From positions 18,557-82,556 of the forward strand of contig DXXK01000052.1 of assembly GCA_019416425.1 (NCBI GenBank): DNA of 64,000 nt, given 5' to 3'. The translations under genes were made by a program, and so were the position numbers. The number at the start of each line of letters is the position of its first letter. Position 1 is the first letter of the stretch. This DNA comes from Bacteroidales bacterium (GTDB lineage Bacteria > Bacteroidota > Bacteroidia > Bacteroidales > Muribaculaceae). This document shows positions 52,490-61,585 of the stretch, one piece after another. The notes under the pieces were generated by a model. The model did no database searches. It was not told where the DNA came from and saw only the letters and a list, made by a program, of their open reading frames with translations.

Positions 52490-54157
52490 TCAATGCTGGT
52501 ACAGGAAACGCTTGATGGAGCGTTTGGGAGTCTTCTCGAATTCCTCCTCCATTATCTTGATATTCTTCACCTTGCTGTAGCTGGGCAGCTCGGTGTTCAG
52601 CTGGTCCAGGTTCTGGAGCATTATCTTCTCCAGCTCGTCGCGCTCGATATCCTGGGTCCGTGCCGCGTCGAAGTCAGGATGCACCAGTGCCTCCAGATGG
52701 TCGCCGTCCTCGATCACCAGCGACTCGTTGACGTACGGCAGGTTGTTAAGCTTAGCCTCGATCTCCTCGGGATAGATGTTCTGTCCCGAAGGTCCGAGTA
52801 TCATGGTCTTGCTGCGGCCGTTGATGGTGATGAAGCCGTCTGCGTCGATAGTACCCATATCGCCCGTATTCATCCAGCCGTCGAAACCTTTCATCACCTC
52901 GTCGGTGGCTTTCTGGTTCTTGTAGTAGCCTTTCATAACATTGGTGCCGCGCACCATGATGTTGCCCGGCACATGCTCGGGATCGGAGGAGTCGATCTTA
53001 ACCTCCATATAATCTACCGCTCGGCCAACAGTATGAGGTTTTGATATCTTGGATGATGCATAGCTGATCAGCGGGCCGCATTCGGTCATGCCGTAGCCAA
53101 CGGTGACGGGGAAGTTGATCTTGTACAGGAACTTCTCGACATCGGGATTGAGGGGGGCTCCGCCGATGATGATCTCGGCCAGGTTGCCGCCGAAGGCCTG
53201 CAGCAGGTTCTCGCGGATCTTGGCCAGCAGCCTGTCGTCCAGGTATGGCACACGCAGCAGGATCTTCATCAATGGTTTGTCCAGCATCGGGAACACCTTG
53301 TTGCGTATTATCTTCTCCACAATCAGGGGCACAGTGATGATGAGTCGAGGCTTCACGTCGGCGAAGGCCTTCAGAATCACCTTGGGACTGGGCAGCTTGG
53401 TAAGGAAGTAGCAGTGGCATCCTGTACAGAACGGGTTCAGCATCTCGATTACCATACCGTACATATGGGCCAGCGGCAGCATGTTCACGATGTTGTCGCC
53501 CGCGTTGAAGAAGGTAAGGTTTTCCAGACAGTACTTTATGTTGCTCCATAACGATCGGCAGGGCAGCATCACGCCTTTGGACATACCGGTCGAGCCTGAG
53601 GTATAGTTGATCACGCAGGTCTGCTCGGGCTGGTCATCGTAGTACCTCACATCATCCGGGCCGAAGCTGTAAGGATATTTCCGGCCGAACAGCTCGTTGA
53701 GGTTGTTGCGCGCCTCGGTCAGGGCCTCGCAGCGCGACACGGGCATCCCCCACTCGCTGATGTAGATCACTCCTGTCAACCCGGGTACCAGGCGCTCGTC
53801 AAGGTTCTCCCAGATGGCCGCGTCTACAAACAGCAGCTTGGCGTCCGAATGGTTGACAAGATGATGTATCGTGTCGGGTTTGAACTCATGCAGTATCGGC
53901 ACGGCCACCACTCCGCCGGTCAGGCAGGCCAGGAATATAACGGCCCAGTTCGACGAGTTCTTGCCGCAGATCGCCACATGGTCGCCGGGCTTGACACCGG
54001 CGCTCTCGAACAGGATATGGATTTTGGCTATCCACTCGGCCACATCCTTGTATTGATAGTTCATGCCGCCCATGTCGGACAGCGACATACGGTTCCAGTT
54101 CTCGCGTATGGCCTTTTCGATCAGTCCGTTGAGCGACTGAGGATTGTGTTCGGTCAT
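52490..54157 (-). CDS. AMP-dependent long-chain acyl-CoA synthetase
   Basis: Adenylate-forming enzyme of 555 residues that activates a carboxylic acid to acyl-CoA. The AMP-binding P-loop is NYTSGSTGMSKGVML, the adenine-binding motif is VGYGMTECGP, and the Asp/hinge segment is MNTGDMGTIDADGFITINGRSKTMI. The C-terminal catalytic lysine region EEFEKTPKRSIKRFL is present. It resembles FadD/long-chain ligases, but chain length is not determined. It follows the UPF0597 gene by 108 nt. Confidence 0.93.
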   Translation of the reverse strand: MTEHNPQSLNGLIEKAIRENWNRMSLSDMGGMNYQYKDVAEWIAKIHILFESAGVKPGDHVAICGKNSSNWAVIFLACLTGGVVAVPILHEFKPDTIHHLVNHSDAKLLFVDAAIWENLDERLVPGLTGVIYISEWGMPVSRCEALTEARNNLNELFGRKYPYSFGPDDVRYYDDQPEQTCVINYTSGSTGMSKGVMLPCRSLWSNIKYCLENLTFFNAGDNIVNMLPLAHMYGMVIEMLNPFCTGCHCYFLTKLPSPKVILKAFADVKPRLIITVPLIVEKIIRNKVFPMLDKPLMKILLRVPYLDDRLLAKIRENLLQAFGGNLAEIIIGGAPLNPDVEKFLYKINFPVTVGYGMTECGPLISYASSKISKPHTVGRAVDYMEVKIDSSDPEHVPGNIMVRGTNVMKGYYKNQKATDEVMKGFDGWMNTGDMGTIDADGFITINGRSKTMILGPSGQNIYPEEIEAKLNNLPYVNESLVIEDGDHLEALVHPDFDAARTQDIERDELEKIMLQNLDQLNTELPSYSKVKNIKIMEEEFEKTPKRSIKRFLYQH

Positions 54158-54265
54158 AGATTCTTGTGTATTAAATGTACTAAGCGCATCTGCGATGCAT
54201 CTTTAATGTAAATATCCTAAACGCCGAATTTGTTCAAACTACTGCATTTAGAATGTTCCTCTCGA

Positions 54266-55540
54266 TTATTTTTCAATCATGATGCGGAGCACCTTATGGT
54301 CGGTCTCTTCCATGGCCTCGCGACCGATGCTGGTCAGATTGTGTATGGTCTTGTCGATGTCGTCGTCAATGATACCCTCGGCGCTGCTGACGCACTGGTC
54401 GTTCATGGCCAGCATGGCCGACATCAGCGCAGTATATACGCCCGACGATATCTTCATGGCGCAGCTCGGTTTGGCGCCGTCGCAGATCATGCCTGTCAGA
54501 TTGGCCACCATATTCTTGATGGAGGCGCAGATGCGGCCGTAATCGCCGCCCATCAGGTAGGTGAGTCCGGAGGAGGCGCCGGTGGATGCCACTACGCAAC
54601 CGCACAGTGCAGACAAGCGTCCCAGGCTCTGCTTGATATATATGCTGGTCAGGCTGCTGAGCGTCAGCGCACGGACGGTACGCTCGTGGTCGGCGCCGAT
54701 CTCAAGGGCATAGCTCAGCACAGGCAACGTGGCAGTGATGCCCTGGTTGCCACTCCCGGAATTGGACATGACGGATACTGTTGCCCCGCCCATGCGGGCG
54801 TCGCAGGCCGACGATGTCAGCGCCACCATGTGCGTCAGCGGTGTGTCGCCGAACAGTGACAGTCCCTTGGTGCTGATTATGTGTCCCAGACAGTGGCCAT
54901 AGTCCTTGTGGTTTCCCTCCATAGCGGCGCGGCGGTTCAGCTCACCTGCCTCGGTTATGAATTCAATCTCGGGCATAGGCGCCGTCATGGCGAACTCGTA
55001 GACCGTCTTGTAATCCAGTTTTATGCCATCCTCGCGGGCCGAGTCGGCCTGGACACCCTTGTCCAGCAGGACCTCGCCGTCCTTGGCAAAGTATATGAAA
55101 TTGGTGTGGCTGCCTGAGATGATGGCGGTAACCTCATGTCCCTGTCCTGTGACCGTTGCCTCGATGTAGAGGTTGGAAGGGGCGTCGGACTTGTGGCGTA
55201 TCTTGATATGATTTCCGGCCACATATTGTTTGCCTGCTTCCAGCGCCTGGTCGTTTACGTCATGAAGGACTTCCAGGCCGTATTCCGATTTGCCGCAGAT
55301 CGCTCCGAGGGCCACGGCTATCGGCAGTCCGATCATACCGGTGCCGGGTATACCCACACCCATGGCGTTCTTGATGATGTTGCCGCTCAGCAGCAGTTCG
55401 ATCGTTTCCGGACGGCATCCCAGCAGTTCGGTGGCGCGTGCCACGCACAGCGACACGGCGGCGGGCTCGGTACATCCCATTGCGGGGACCACCTCGGCCC
55501 GGATCAGTCGGATTATCTCTTTACGTGTTTCTTCATTCAT
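54266..55540 (-). CDS. UPF0597 / L-cysteine desulfidase-like protein (serine dehydratase alpha-like)
   Basis: The 424-residue protein belongs to the iron-sulfur family that includes archaeal L-cysteine desulfidase and E. coli YhaM/CyuA. These break down cysteine to pyruvate, sulfide and ammonia. Candidate cluster cysteines are in PAMGCTEPAAVS, SSACDARMGG and GMICDGAKPSCAMK. Glycine-rich blocks GVGIPGTGMIGLPIAVALG and SNSGSGNQGITATLPV are typical. It lies 41 nt after tdk. Confidence 0.88.
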   Translation of the reverse strand: MNEETRKEIIRLIRAEVVPAMGCTEPAAVSLCVARATELLGCRPETIELLLSGNIIKNAMGVGIPGTGMIGLPIAVALGAICGKSEYGLEVLHDVNDQALEAGKQYVAGNHIKIRHKSDAPSNLYIEATVTGQGHEVTAIISGSHTNFIYFAKDGEVLLDKGVQADSAREDGIKLDYKTVYEFAMTAPMPEIEFITEAGELNRRAAMEGNHKDYGHCLGHIISTKGLSLFGDTPLTHMVALTSSACDARMGGATVSVMSNSGSGNQGITATLPVLSYALEIGADHERTVRALTLSSLTSIYIKQSLGRLSALCGCVVASTGASSGLTYLMGGDYGRICASIKNMVANLTGMICDGAKPSCAMKISSGVYTALMSAMLAMNDQCVSSAEGIIDDDIDKTIHNLTSIGREAMEETDHKVLRIMIEK

Positions 55541-55581
55541 GACGGTATTATTTTGATTCAGGTTCCCGTATCCTCGTTATA

Positions 55582-56202
55582 TTAATCCAAGGGAAGACGT
55601 CCTTTCTGGCTCTGCTCGATGCGTTTGTTGCGCCAGCATTTGCGGCATACGGCTATGTAGCGTTCATTGCCGCCGATCTCCACCACCTCGCCCTCGGTTA
55701 TGATCTCTCCGGCGCTGTTGACGCGGGCGTTGACTATTGTCTTGCGGCCGCATGTGCAGGTGGATTTGATCTCGTCGATGCTGTCGGCGATCTCGAGCAA
55801 CCGACGGGAGCCTTCGAACAGATTGGTGCGGAAATCGGTACGCAGTCCGTAGCAGAGCACGTTGATGCCGAAGTCATCCACCACTTGTGCCAGCTGGTCT
55901 ACCTGCTCGGGCGACAGGAACTGGGCCTCGTCCACCAGGACCCACTGGGGACCGTCGCCGTTCTGAAGCATGCCGTGGATCTCGTTGTAGAGGTTGGTGT
56001 CGCTCCGGATCCACTGGCATTCGCGCTCGATACCGATACGGCTGCGGATCACGTTCTTCTTGTCGCGGGTGTCAATCACCGGCTTGAAGCATTTGTACGC
56101 CATGTTGCGCTCCTCGAAGTTGTAGGCAGTGGTCAACAGCATGGCGGTCTTGGCCGACCCCATCGTCCCGTACTTGAAATATAACTTTCCTATGTTGCTC
56201 AT
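55582..56202 (-). CDS. tdk: Thymidine kinase
   Basis: Salvage enzyme phosphorylating deoxythymidine, type II form of 206 residues. The P-loop region KYGTMGSAKTAMLL has Ala where GKT/GKS is more usual but keeps the lysine. The catalytic DEAQFLSPEQ and the zinc-binding cysteines in CTCGRK and CRKCW are present. The lasso segment has the substrate-binding aromatic residues. It has its own promoter and is followed by the UPF0597 gene. Confidence 0.94.
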   Translation of the reverse strand: MSNIGKLYFKYGTMGSAKTAMLLTTAYNFEERNMAYKCFKPVIDTRDKKNVIRSRIGIERECQWIRSDTNLYNEIHGMLQNGDGPQWVLVDEAQFLSPEQVDQLAQVVDDFGINVLCYGLRTDFRTNLFEGSRRLLEIADSIDEIKSTCTCGRKTIVNARVNSAGEIITEGEVVEIGGNERYIAVCRKCWRNKRIEQSQKGRLPLD

Positions 56203-56251
56203 TGTCTGTATATCGTGTCATTTGCGCCATGCGCCCGGGCACATCGCACCA

Positions 56252-56282
56252 CAAAGTTAGCATAAATTTCCACAATTCCAAA
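56252..56282 (-). promoter_or_regulatory. Promoter of tdk
   Basis: Minus-strand -7 TAACTTTG (56259-56252), 19-nt spacer, -33 TTTG (56282-56279). Confidence 0.65.
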
Positions 56283-56376
56283 ATCCAATCGAGTTTTGAT
56301 AGGATGATTCACCGCTAATTCTCAAAGCCTACCCAAGCGCATAATTGTTCTGAAAAAATGAATCAACCGGCGTATC

Positions 56377-57267
56377 CTATCTGACCAGAATCTTCTCTGC
56401 CTTGTTTCCCTGGCGCTTAATGTATATACCCCTCGGCAGACAGTCAATCTGTTCCGGCGTGGCATCGGTAAGTACAAGACTGCCGGAAATAGAGTATACG
56501 TTGCATACCGGTTCGCTCTCGGTCTTGAAATCGTCAACCCCGCTTATAAGCTCCATAATCCTGTCATAATGCGGATGCCGGAAAATCTCACGGCCCTGCC
56601 CGTCCTTGAACCATAATGTCTGGACAGACCATCCAACCGCTGGAATAAATGCCAGGAAAGGATCTATCAGTCCCCCAAAGCAACTTATCGCACCAAGACC
56701 GGGAACAATCATTTTTGTCTTGAATTCATCCCATGAGGTGTATACATCATCCCCTGTGGAGTAGATTTCCAATGCCCTGCCGGGTAATTCGGGGCATTCA
56801 AGAACTGACTTGGATTTTAAGACCGGATACTCGTAATCCGAGATGATTGGTTCTCCGTCATTATTGAACCGCACCCATGAATGCCTGAAGCTGCGCCCAA
56901 TCCCAATGTCGTTAAAATCGCAATATGGAAACGCAGTATAACACCCTGACTCTGTTCCATCCGAGTTCCTGTCTGCCAGAACAGACACCTTGTCGCCTTC
57001 AACCCTGATTCCGCAGCATGGAATCTCATGGTCCCAGAAATCCTGATAATAATACTTTATTTTCAGGTATGTCTTCCCCTCATGCTCGATGGTGCCGTCC
57101 ACAAAGAAATGATAGTACACAGGATTACTGTCCCATACTTCCTCCCAGGATGCGCCGTCCTGCCATATCTCCTCCGGGGTCAGAAGCGTCGGCTCCTGCG
57201 CCAAGGCGGGAGTCATCGAGACAATCAAGCATGCCGCCGATACTAATATACGCTTAATCCTTGCCAT
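56377..57267 (-). CDS. Family A secreted protein with T9SS type A-like C-terminal domain (copy A2)
   Basis: The 296-residue exported protein has a signal peptide (MARIKRILVSAACLIV...ALAQ), then a unique domain of about 215 residues beginning EPTLLTPEEIWQDG. It has a C-terminal tail VYSISGSLVLTDATPEQ...LPRGIYIKR..KAEKILVR typical of T9SS type A sorting domains. It is a close paralogue of the gene at 58191-59072. The start at 57267 aligns with that copy. It overlaps the end of a C25 remnant. The function of the central domain is unknown, and several Cys (PCCGI, YCDF, SCFGG) are conserved between copies. Confidence 0.8.
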   Translation of the reverse strand: MARIKRILVSAACLIVSMTPALAQEPTLLTPEEIWQDGASWEEVWDSNPVYYHFFVDGTIEHEGKTYLKIKYYYQDFWDHEIPCCGIRVEGDKVSVLADRNSDGTESGCYTAFPYCDFNDIGIGRSFRHSWVRFNNDGEPIISDYEYPVLKSKSVLECPELPGRALEIYSTGDDVYTSWDEFKTKMIVPGLGAISCFGGLIDPFLAFIPAVGWSVQTLWFKDGQGREIFRHPHYDRIMELISGVDDFKTESEPVCNVYSISGSLVLTDATPEQIDCLPRGIYIKRQGNKAEKILVR

Positions 57268-57418
57268 TGCTGTCAATATTTCAGTTACCTCCGGATTCCA
57301 CAATAATTCCCTGAGCCTGCGCTATCTCGTTATCTTTCAAGCGCAGATCGCCGCCATCCCTGATTTGAAGATTGGGCCCTGCCAGAACCATGTCAGCATT
57401 GATCTCCAGGGAAGCAGC
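57254..57418 (-). pseudogene. C-terminal remnant of a C25 peptidase gene
   Basis: Right after the stop of B2, the minus strand reads AASLEINADMVLAGPNLQIR and continues GGDLRL...GIIVESGGN. This is nearly the same as the end of the intact C25 gene at 59065-61293. A TGA replaces a TTT codon after GGN. The former stop overlaps the start of A2 exactly as in the intact copy. No start or catalytic part remains. Confidence 0.8.
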
Positions 57419-57420
57419 GG

Positions 57421-58167
57421 TCATCGGGTCAGGATCTTCTTTCCGTTTACGATGTTGATGCCGGGAACCGTATGCCGTAGCCTGCGGCCCTGCAGGTCGT
57501 AGACGGCATCATCTTCCACACCGGAAGACGACGGTATGGCGTCTATGCCCGCCGCTTCCTTGTAGAAGTCGTCCTTAGTGAATATGCATTCGCCGTTCTC
57601 ATAGCATTCCTTCATATAGGTGTAGATGCCCATGGTAGTTATGAAAGGAGTAACCCCATACTCTTCACTTGTCCATATGCCCTCAACCCAATAATCATGG
57701 GGCTCTTTACCCTCGTAGCCTATGCCCAGCCTTCTGTAAACAGTGCCGTTTACCTCCACTGTGTCTTCCGAGAGGACATAGACATATCCCTCATAACCGT
57801 CGCCCCATCCCTCATATACATCATCTCCTACATGCATGTTGAAGTCCATCAATTGCCGAAACTTCCTTGCGCTTTTATCATACCAATATATGGTCATGTT
57901 TTCTTCCAAGAGCACCTCCTGGAAGTGTGCATCTGTATCTTTCCTAACGCAGTCTATGATCTTGCCGCAATGACCATCAATAACCGTATCTCCGATTACC
58001 GTTTTTTCGGTTTCATAATCCTTAAAATGGTAGAAATCACTCGCATGGGAGCTTGTCACTATCACCCACGACTTCCCTTCAGTCAGCATGGGTCTGTACG
58101 TATCCTGGCCGACAGCATTGGCTGCGATACAGAACAGCATGATAGCCAACATTAATATCTTGTTCAT
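57421..58167 (-). CDS. Family B secreted protein with T9SS-like C-terminal tail (copy B2)
   Basis: The 248-residue protein has a signal peptide (MNKILMLAIMLFCIAANAVG), then a domain beginning TYRPMLTEGKSWV. It contains Tyr/Trp-rich strands (TIYWYDKS, MDFNMHVGDDVYEG, VLSEDTVEVNG). The C-terminal tail VYDLQGRRLRHTVPGINIVNGKKILTR is the sorting-type motif common in Bacteroidales. It is a paralogue of 61586-62335. It follows A1 by 23 nt. The function is not known. Confidence 0.8.
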   Translation of the reverse strand: MNKILMLAIMLFCIAANAVGQDTYRPMLTEGKSWVIVTSSHASDFYHFKDYETEKTVIGDTVIDGHCGKIIDCVRKDTDAHFQEVLLEENMTIYWYDKSARKFRQLMDFNMHVGDDVYEGWGDGYEGYVYVLSEDTVEVNGTVYRRLGIGYEGKEPHDYWVEGIWTSEEYGVTPFITTMGIYTYMKECYENGECIFTKDDFYKEAAGIDAIPSSSGVEDDAVYDLQGRRLRHTVPGINIVNGKKILTR

Positions 58168-58190
58168 TTTCAGTACCTTTATTATTGATA

Positions 58191-59072
58191 TTATCTTACC
58201 ATGATTTTTTCGGTCTTGTTTCCCTGGCGTTTTATGTATATACCCCTTGGCAGACAGCCTATCTGTTCCGGCGTGGCACCGATCAGGACCGGACTGCCGG
58301 AAATAGAGTAGACGCTACATACAGCTTCATTTTCGGGAATGACGTCTCCCACACCGCTCACCAGCTCCATTATCCTGTCATAATGCGGATGCCGGAAAAT
58401 CTCACGTCCCTGGCTGTCCTTGAACCATAATGTCTGGACAGACCATCCTACCGCTGGAATAGGAATTAGAAAAGGATCTATAAGTCCGCCAAAACAGCTT
58501 ATCACACCGAGACCCGGAACAATCATCTTCGTCCTTAATTTATTCCATGATGAGTATACATCATCTTCCGTGGAATAGATTTCCAAAGCTCTTCCCGGCA
58601 TATCCGGACATTCAAGGACTGATTTGGACTTTAAGACAGGATACTCATAATCCGAGATTTTTGGTCTTCCATCTCTCCAGAATTCTATCCATTTATGAGT
58701 AAAGCTACAATCAATCCCTATATCTCCAAAATCACAGTAATGAAATGCAAAATAAGAACCCGACTCCTTAAACTCCAGAGTCCTGTCAACGAGAACCGTC
58801 ACATCGTCACCTTCAACCCTTATTCCACACAGAAATAGTTCATAGTCTGTACCGTCTTCATAACGCTTTATTTTCAGGTATGTTTTCCCCTCATGTTCAA
58901 TGGTGCCGTCTACAGAGAAATGATAGTACACAGGGTCACTACCCCACACTTCCTCCCAGGATGCGCCGTCCTGCCATATCTCCTCAGGAGTCAGAAGCGT
59001 CGGCTCCTGCGCCAAGGCGGGAGTCATCAACACAATCAGGCATGCCGCCGATACTAATATACGCTTAATCAT
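58191..59072 (-). CDS. Family A secreted protein with T9SS type A-like C-terminal domain (copy A1)
   Basis: The 293-residue exported protein (MIKRILVSAACLIVLMTPAL..), paralogue of A2 along its whole length, including the start EPTLLTPEEIWQDG, the PGLGVISCFGGLIDPF block and the C-terminal VYSISGSPVLIGATPEQ...GIYIKRQG tail. The ATG at 59072 overlaps the C25 stop by 8 nt. A GTG at 59078 is an alternative start adding two residues. The tight overlap suggests it is made together with the peptidase. Confidence 0.8.
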   Translation of the reverse strand: MIKRILVSAACLIVLMTPALAQEPTLLTPEEIWQDGASWEEVWGSDPVYYHFSVDGTIEHEGKTYLKIKRYEDGTDYELFLCGIRVEGDDVTVLVDRTLEFKESGSYFAFHYCDFGDIGIDCSFTHKWIEFWRDGRPKISDYEYPVLKSKSVLECPDMPGRALEIYSTEDDVYSSWNKLRTKMIVPGLGVISCFGGLIDPFLIPIPAVGWSVQTLWFKDSQGREIFRHPHYDRIMELVSGVGDVIPENEAVCSVYSISGSPVLIGATPEQIGCLPRGIYIKRQGNKTEKIMVR

Positions 59073-61293
59073 TGCCACTGCTGTCTATATTAAAGTTACC
59101 TCCGGATTCCACAAGAATTCCCGGAGCCAGAACTATCTCCGTTCCCCTCAAGCGCAGATCTCCGCCATCCCTGATTTGAAGATTGGGTCCTGCCAGAATC
59201 AGGTCAGCATTGATCTCCACTGAAGTAGTGATGACACTATCTCTTATTACAGATACTGTAGCTATATAGGGAAGACTGTTTTCTCTGGTAATGCAGATTG
59301 TGAAATAAGATGAGACCAAAGGAATGTCTTCAAGGTCATCTATCTTTCGTTTGCAATAATTATCGCCATCTATATCCGTGATGATATATGAAGCGATATT
59401 TGCCGAAATCCCGTTTGCCTTGGGCTTCAAGGATAATCTACCATCCTTGTATATGGGCTGGAAATCCAAGGTTTCCGGCAAACCGCTATAAGATATCTGA
59501 AAAGAGTCTCCTAACATGCAATTGGAAAAAAACAGCCATCGGTGTCTGTCATCACTCCAATGCAAGGAATTCAGCTTGCTGTTGAGAAAGGCATTCCCTA
59601 TTGAATGATTCGTAAGACTGCTCCAGTCAGAAATCATACCGTTTACAAGACGGGGGGAATAATATACTATTCCATCTTCCGCAGTAAAAGGATAAAAGCT
59701 ATATCTTGATGAGCCGATATAAGCCACGCACCCACCCGATGGGTTAAGTAGCAATGTCGAGCCAAGACATCCCGAGTCGTTATCGAAAGATGCGGTCGAG
59801 CATGCTGCAGTCAGGACTACCGAGGAATGGGAGTTTCGTAATAGTCCTGCATCGGCTATGCCAAACCAAAAAGGCTCTTCCCACGTCCCAACCTGACCGT
59901 GCGTCTGTACGCTGACCATCTCGTATCCCGACTGAAGGGCGTCGTTGAATGCCGTATATTCACCTTCCGAAGTGTCTATGGTCGACCCTGTGTCAAAGAT
60001 GAAATCATATAGTATGCCATGGCTTGCAATAGTCCCGGCACTTTCCATAGCGACAACATGGGCATCCGACATTTCGCCAACATATTTGTAGCAATGGCCT
60101 CCGGCATAAAGGACTTTCGGTGCCTGGACGGCATGGTCGAAGTACCGCTCATGCTCTATTATTTTCCTTATGACATCGGATATCTCATGCGAATTTGCAG
60201 CGGGGATTCTCGATACAACGGCATCCGGCAGCCAGTCTACCAAATCCATGTTATAATTCCCCAAAGAATCGTGTTTATCAATTCCCCATGATAAATCACC
60301 GTCGAACGTGGAATAATACATATCAGTCGGTACACTGGCATGGTTATATCCTCCTTGTACCGTACAGTAGCAATATCTGGTGGGTACCTGCCTGGTATTC
60401 CCTACCAATGTTACGTATTCGAGACAATTGTTTACATATGCGTCACATAGGAATGTCTTTATCTTTAAAGGGAGATCCATGTCTCCCGTTATACTGCGGT
60501 TTATATCTTCGACGGACACGATCTCAGCCTTGAGACCGAGGCTGCGACGCCATACCAGTAGGTCCTGAAGTGCGGGTCTCAATGAGTCCACGGTTATGAT
60601 CATGTAGTCTATCTTATCATCGACATAAATCGGATCCGGATATGATGATCGTCTGGCCTCCACCGTATTGGACTCGTCAAGTTCCGGAATGTCCAGAATA
60701 TGGCGGACAGAATCCGAAGGCTCCGTTCTTGGCGATATGCTCCATGTCGGACAGTCTCTCCAGTCTATATCAAGTGTGATAGAGGTATACAGGTATAGTT
60801 TCTTCGCTTCGTAATCATACTCAAAAGGAGAGATTGAGACTGTCTTATATCCGAATCCACGTTTTCCGCTCATTCCTTCGTTCATCGATACCCCCACATC
60901 CTGAGACACTGTACAAATCTTAAGTTCCGGTACATTATATGGTCTGCCGTTAGTCATGGAATCCGGAATTAAAGCCGCATTTACCGGCAGTCTGACATCC
61001 GTGCCGATAAGTATCTTCTCGCATGACACGGCCCAGGACAAGACATCCTTCCTGTACGGACACAGGATATGTTTCCCCAATACAGGCAAGTTTGCGCGTC
61101 CCTGCTCACCGTAAGACACCAATGGATCCCTGGACTTCACAAAAGTCACACCGTTTTCCCTGGTTATCTCGAAATCGTCAATCGAGAAATTATAGGTTAT
61201 GGTCTCCGCGTCAGCGAGTACAGTGCAGAGTAGAAACAATGCCGCCAAGGCAATCCATTGCCGCCCTCTTATAAAATGAATGCCGTTTCTCAT
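59065..61293 (-). CDS. Gingipain-like C25 cysteine peptidase, secreted
   Basis: The 742-residue exported protein has a signal peptide (about residues 1-29). A propeptide-like region follows (GEQGRANLPVLGK, GFGYKTVSISPFEYDYEAKKLYLY), then a C25 catalytic domain from about residue 225. The expected catalytic dyad is His465 in VSVQTHGQVG and Cys498 in LTAACSTASFDN, followed by GGCVAYIGSSRYSFYP as in gingipains. The C-terminus (INADLILAGPNLQIRDGG...ILVESGGNFNID) is a short beta-solenoid-like tail rather than a classical type A domain. It is coupled to A1 by start/stop overlap. Confidence 0.88.
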   Translation of the reverse strand: MRNGIHFIRGRQWIALAALFLLCTVLADAETITYNFSIDDFEITRENGVTFVKSRDPLVSYGEQGRANLPVLGKHILCPYRKDVLSWAVSCEKILIGTDVRLPVNAALIPDSMTNGRPYNVPELKICTVSQDVGVSMNEGMSGKRGFGYKTVSISPFEYDYEAKKLYLYTSITLDIDWRDCPTWSISPRTEPSDSVRHILDIPELDESNTVEARRSSYPDPIYVDDKIDYMIITVDSLRPALQDLLVWRRSLGLKAEIVSVEDINRSITGDMDLPLKIKTFLCDAYVNNCLEYVTLVGNTRQVPTRYCYCTVQGGYNHASVPTDMYYSTFDGDLSWGIDKHDSLGNYNMDLVDWLPDAVVSRIPAANSHEISDVIRKIIEHERYFDHAVQAPKVLYAGGHCYKYVGEMSDAHVVAMESAGTIASHGILYDFIFDTGSTIDTSEGEYTAFNDALQSGYEMVSVQTHGQVGTWEEPFWFGIADAGLLRNSHSSVVLTAACSTASFDNDSGCLGSTLLLNPSGGCVAYIGSSRYSFYPFTAEDGIVYYSPRLVNGMISDWSSLTNHSIGNAFLNSKLNSLHWSDDRHRWLFFSNCMLGDSFQISYSGLPETLDFQPIYKDGRLSLKPKANGISANIASYIITDIDGDNYCKRKIDDLEDIPLVSSYFTICITRENSLPYIATVSVIRDSVITTSVEINADLILAGPNLQIRDGGDLRLRGTEIVLAPGILVESGGNFNIDSSGND

Positions 61294-61585
61294 GATGAAC
61301 TGAAAAGATTCCTATAATCCGTCTACTTATCTAACGATCACTGCACTCTCAATCCTCTCCTCTCTATCCACATGATATAAATGACAGATTTTCAGAATGT
61401 AATGAAGAAAAGAATATTGATGACAGAAAGCTGACATAGGGTTGCCGTATTAATGATGTCCAAAAGATTCACGGGACGTGTAAGGACATGCCTTCGGCAT
61501 GTTTGATTCGTTATTTGCCTGCGCCGCATGGCAGGAGGTTTGAGTGTCAACATGCTTGAGGCATGTCCTTACGGGTCTGGTAAGG
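61294..61585. other. Intergenic gap in the C25 cluster with a REPIN-like element
   Basis: A 292-bp AT-rich gap without an ORF. It contains the double hairpin at 61480-61572. No convincing promoter box for the C25 gene at 61293 is seen. Confidence 0.5.
61480..61572. repeat. REPIN-like pair of inverted hairpins
   Basis: Outer arms gtaaggacatgcc (61480-61492) and ggcatgtccttac (61560-61572) are exact complements. Each end is itself a small hairpin (acatgcc-ttc-ggcatgt at 61486-61502; acatgc...gcatgt at 61550-61566). A third stem tgcc/ggca lies in the centre. Confidence 0.65.
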
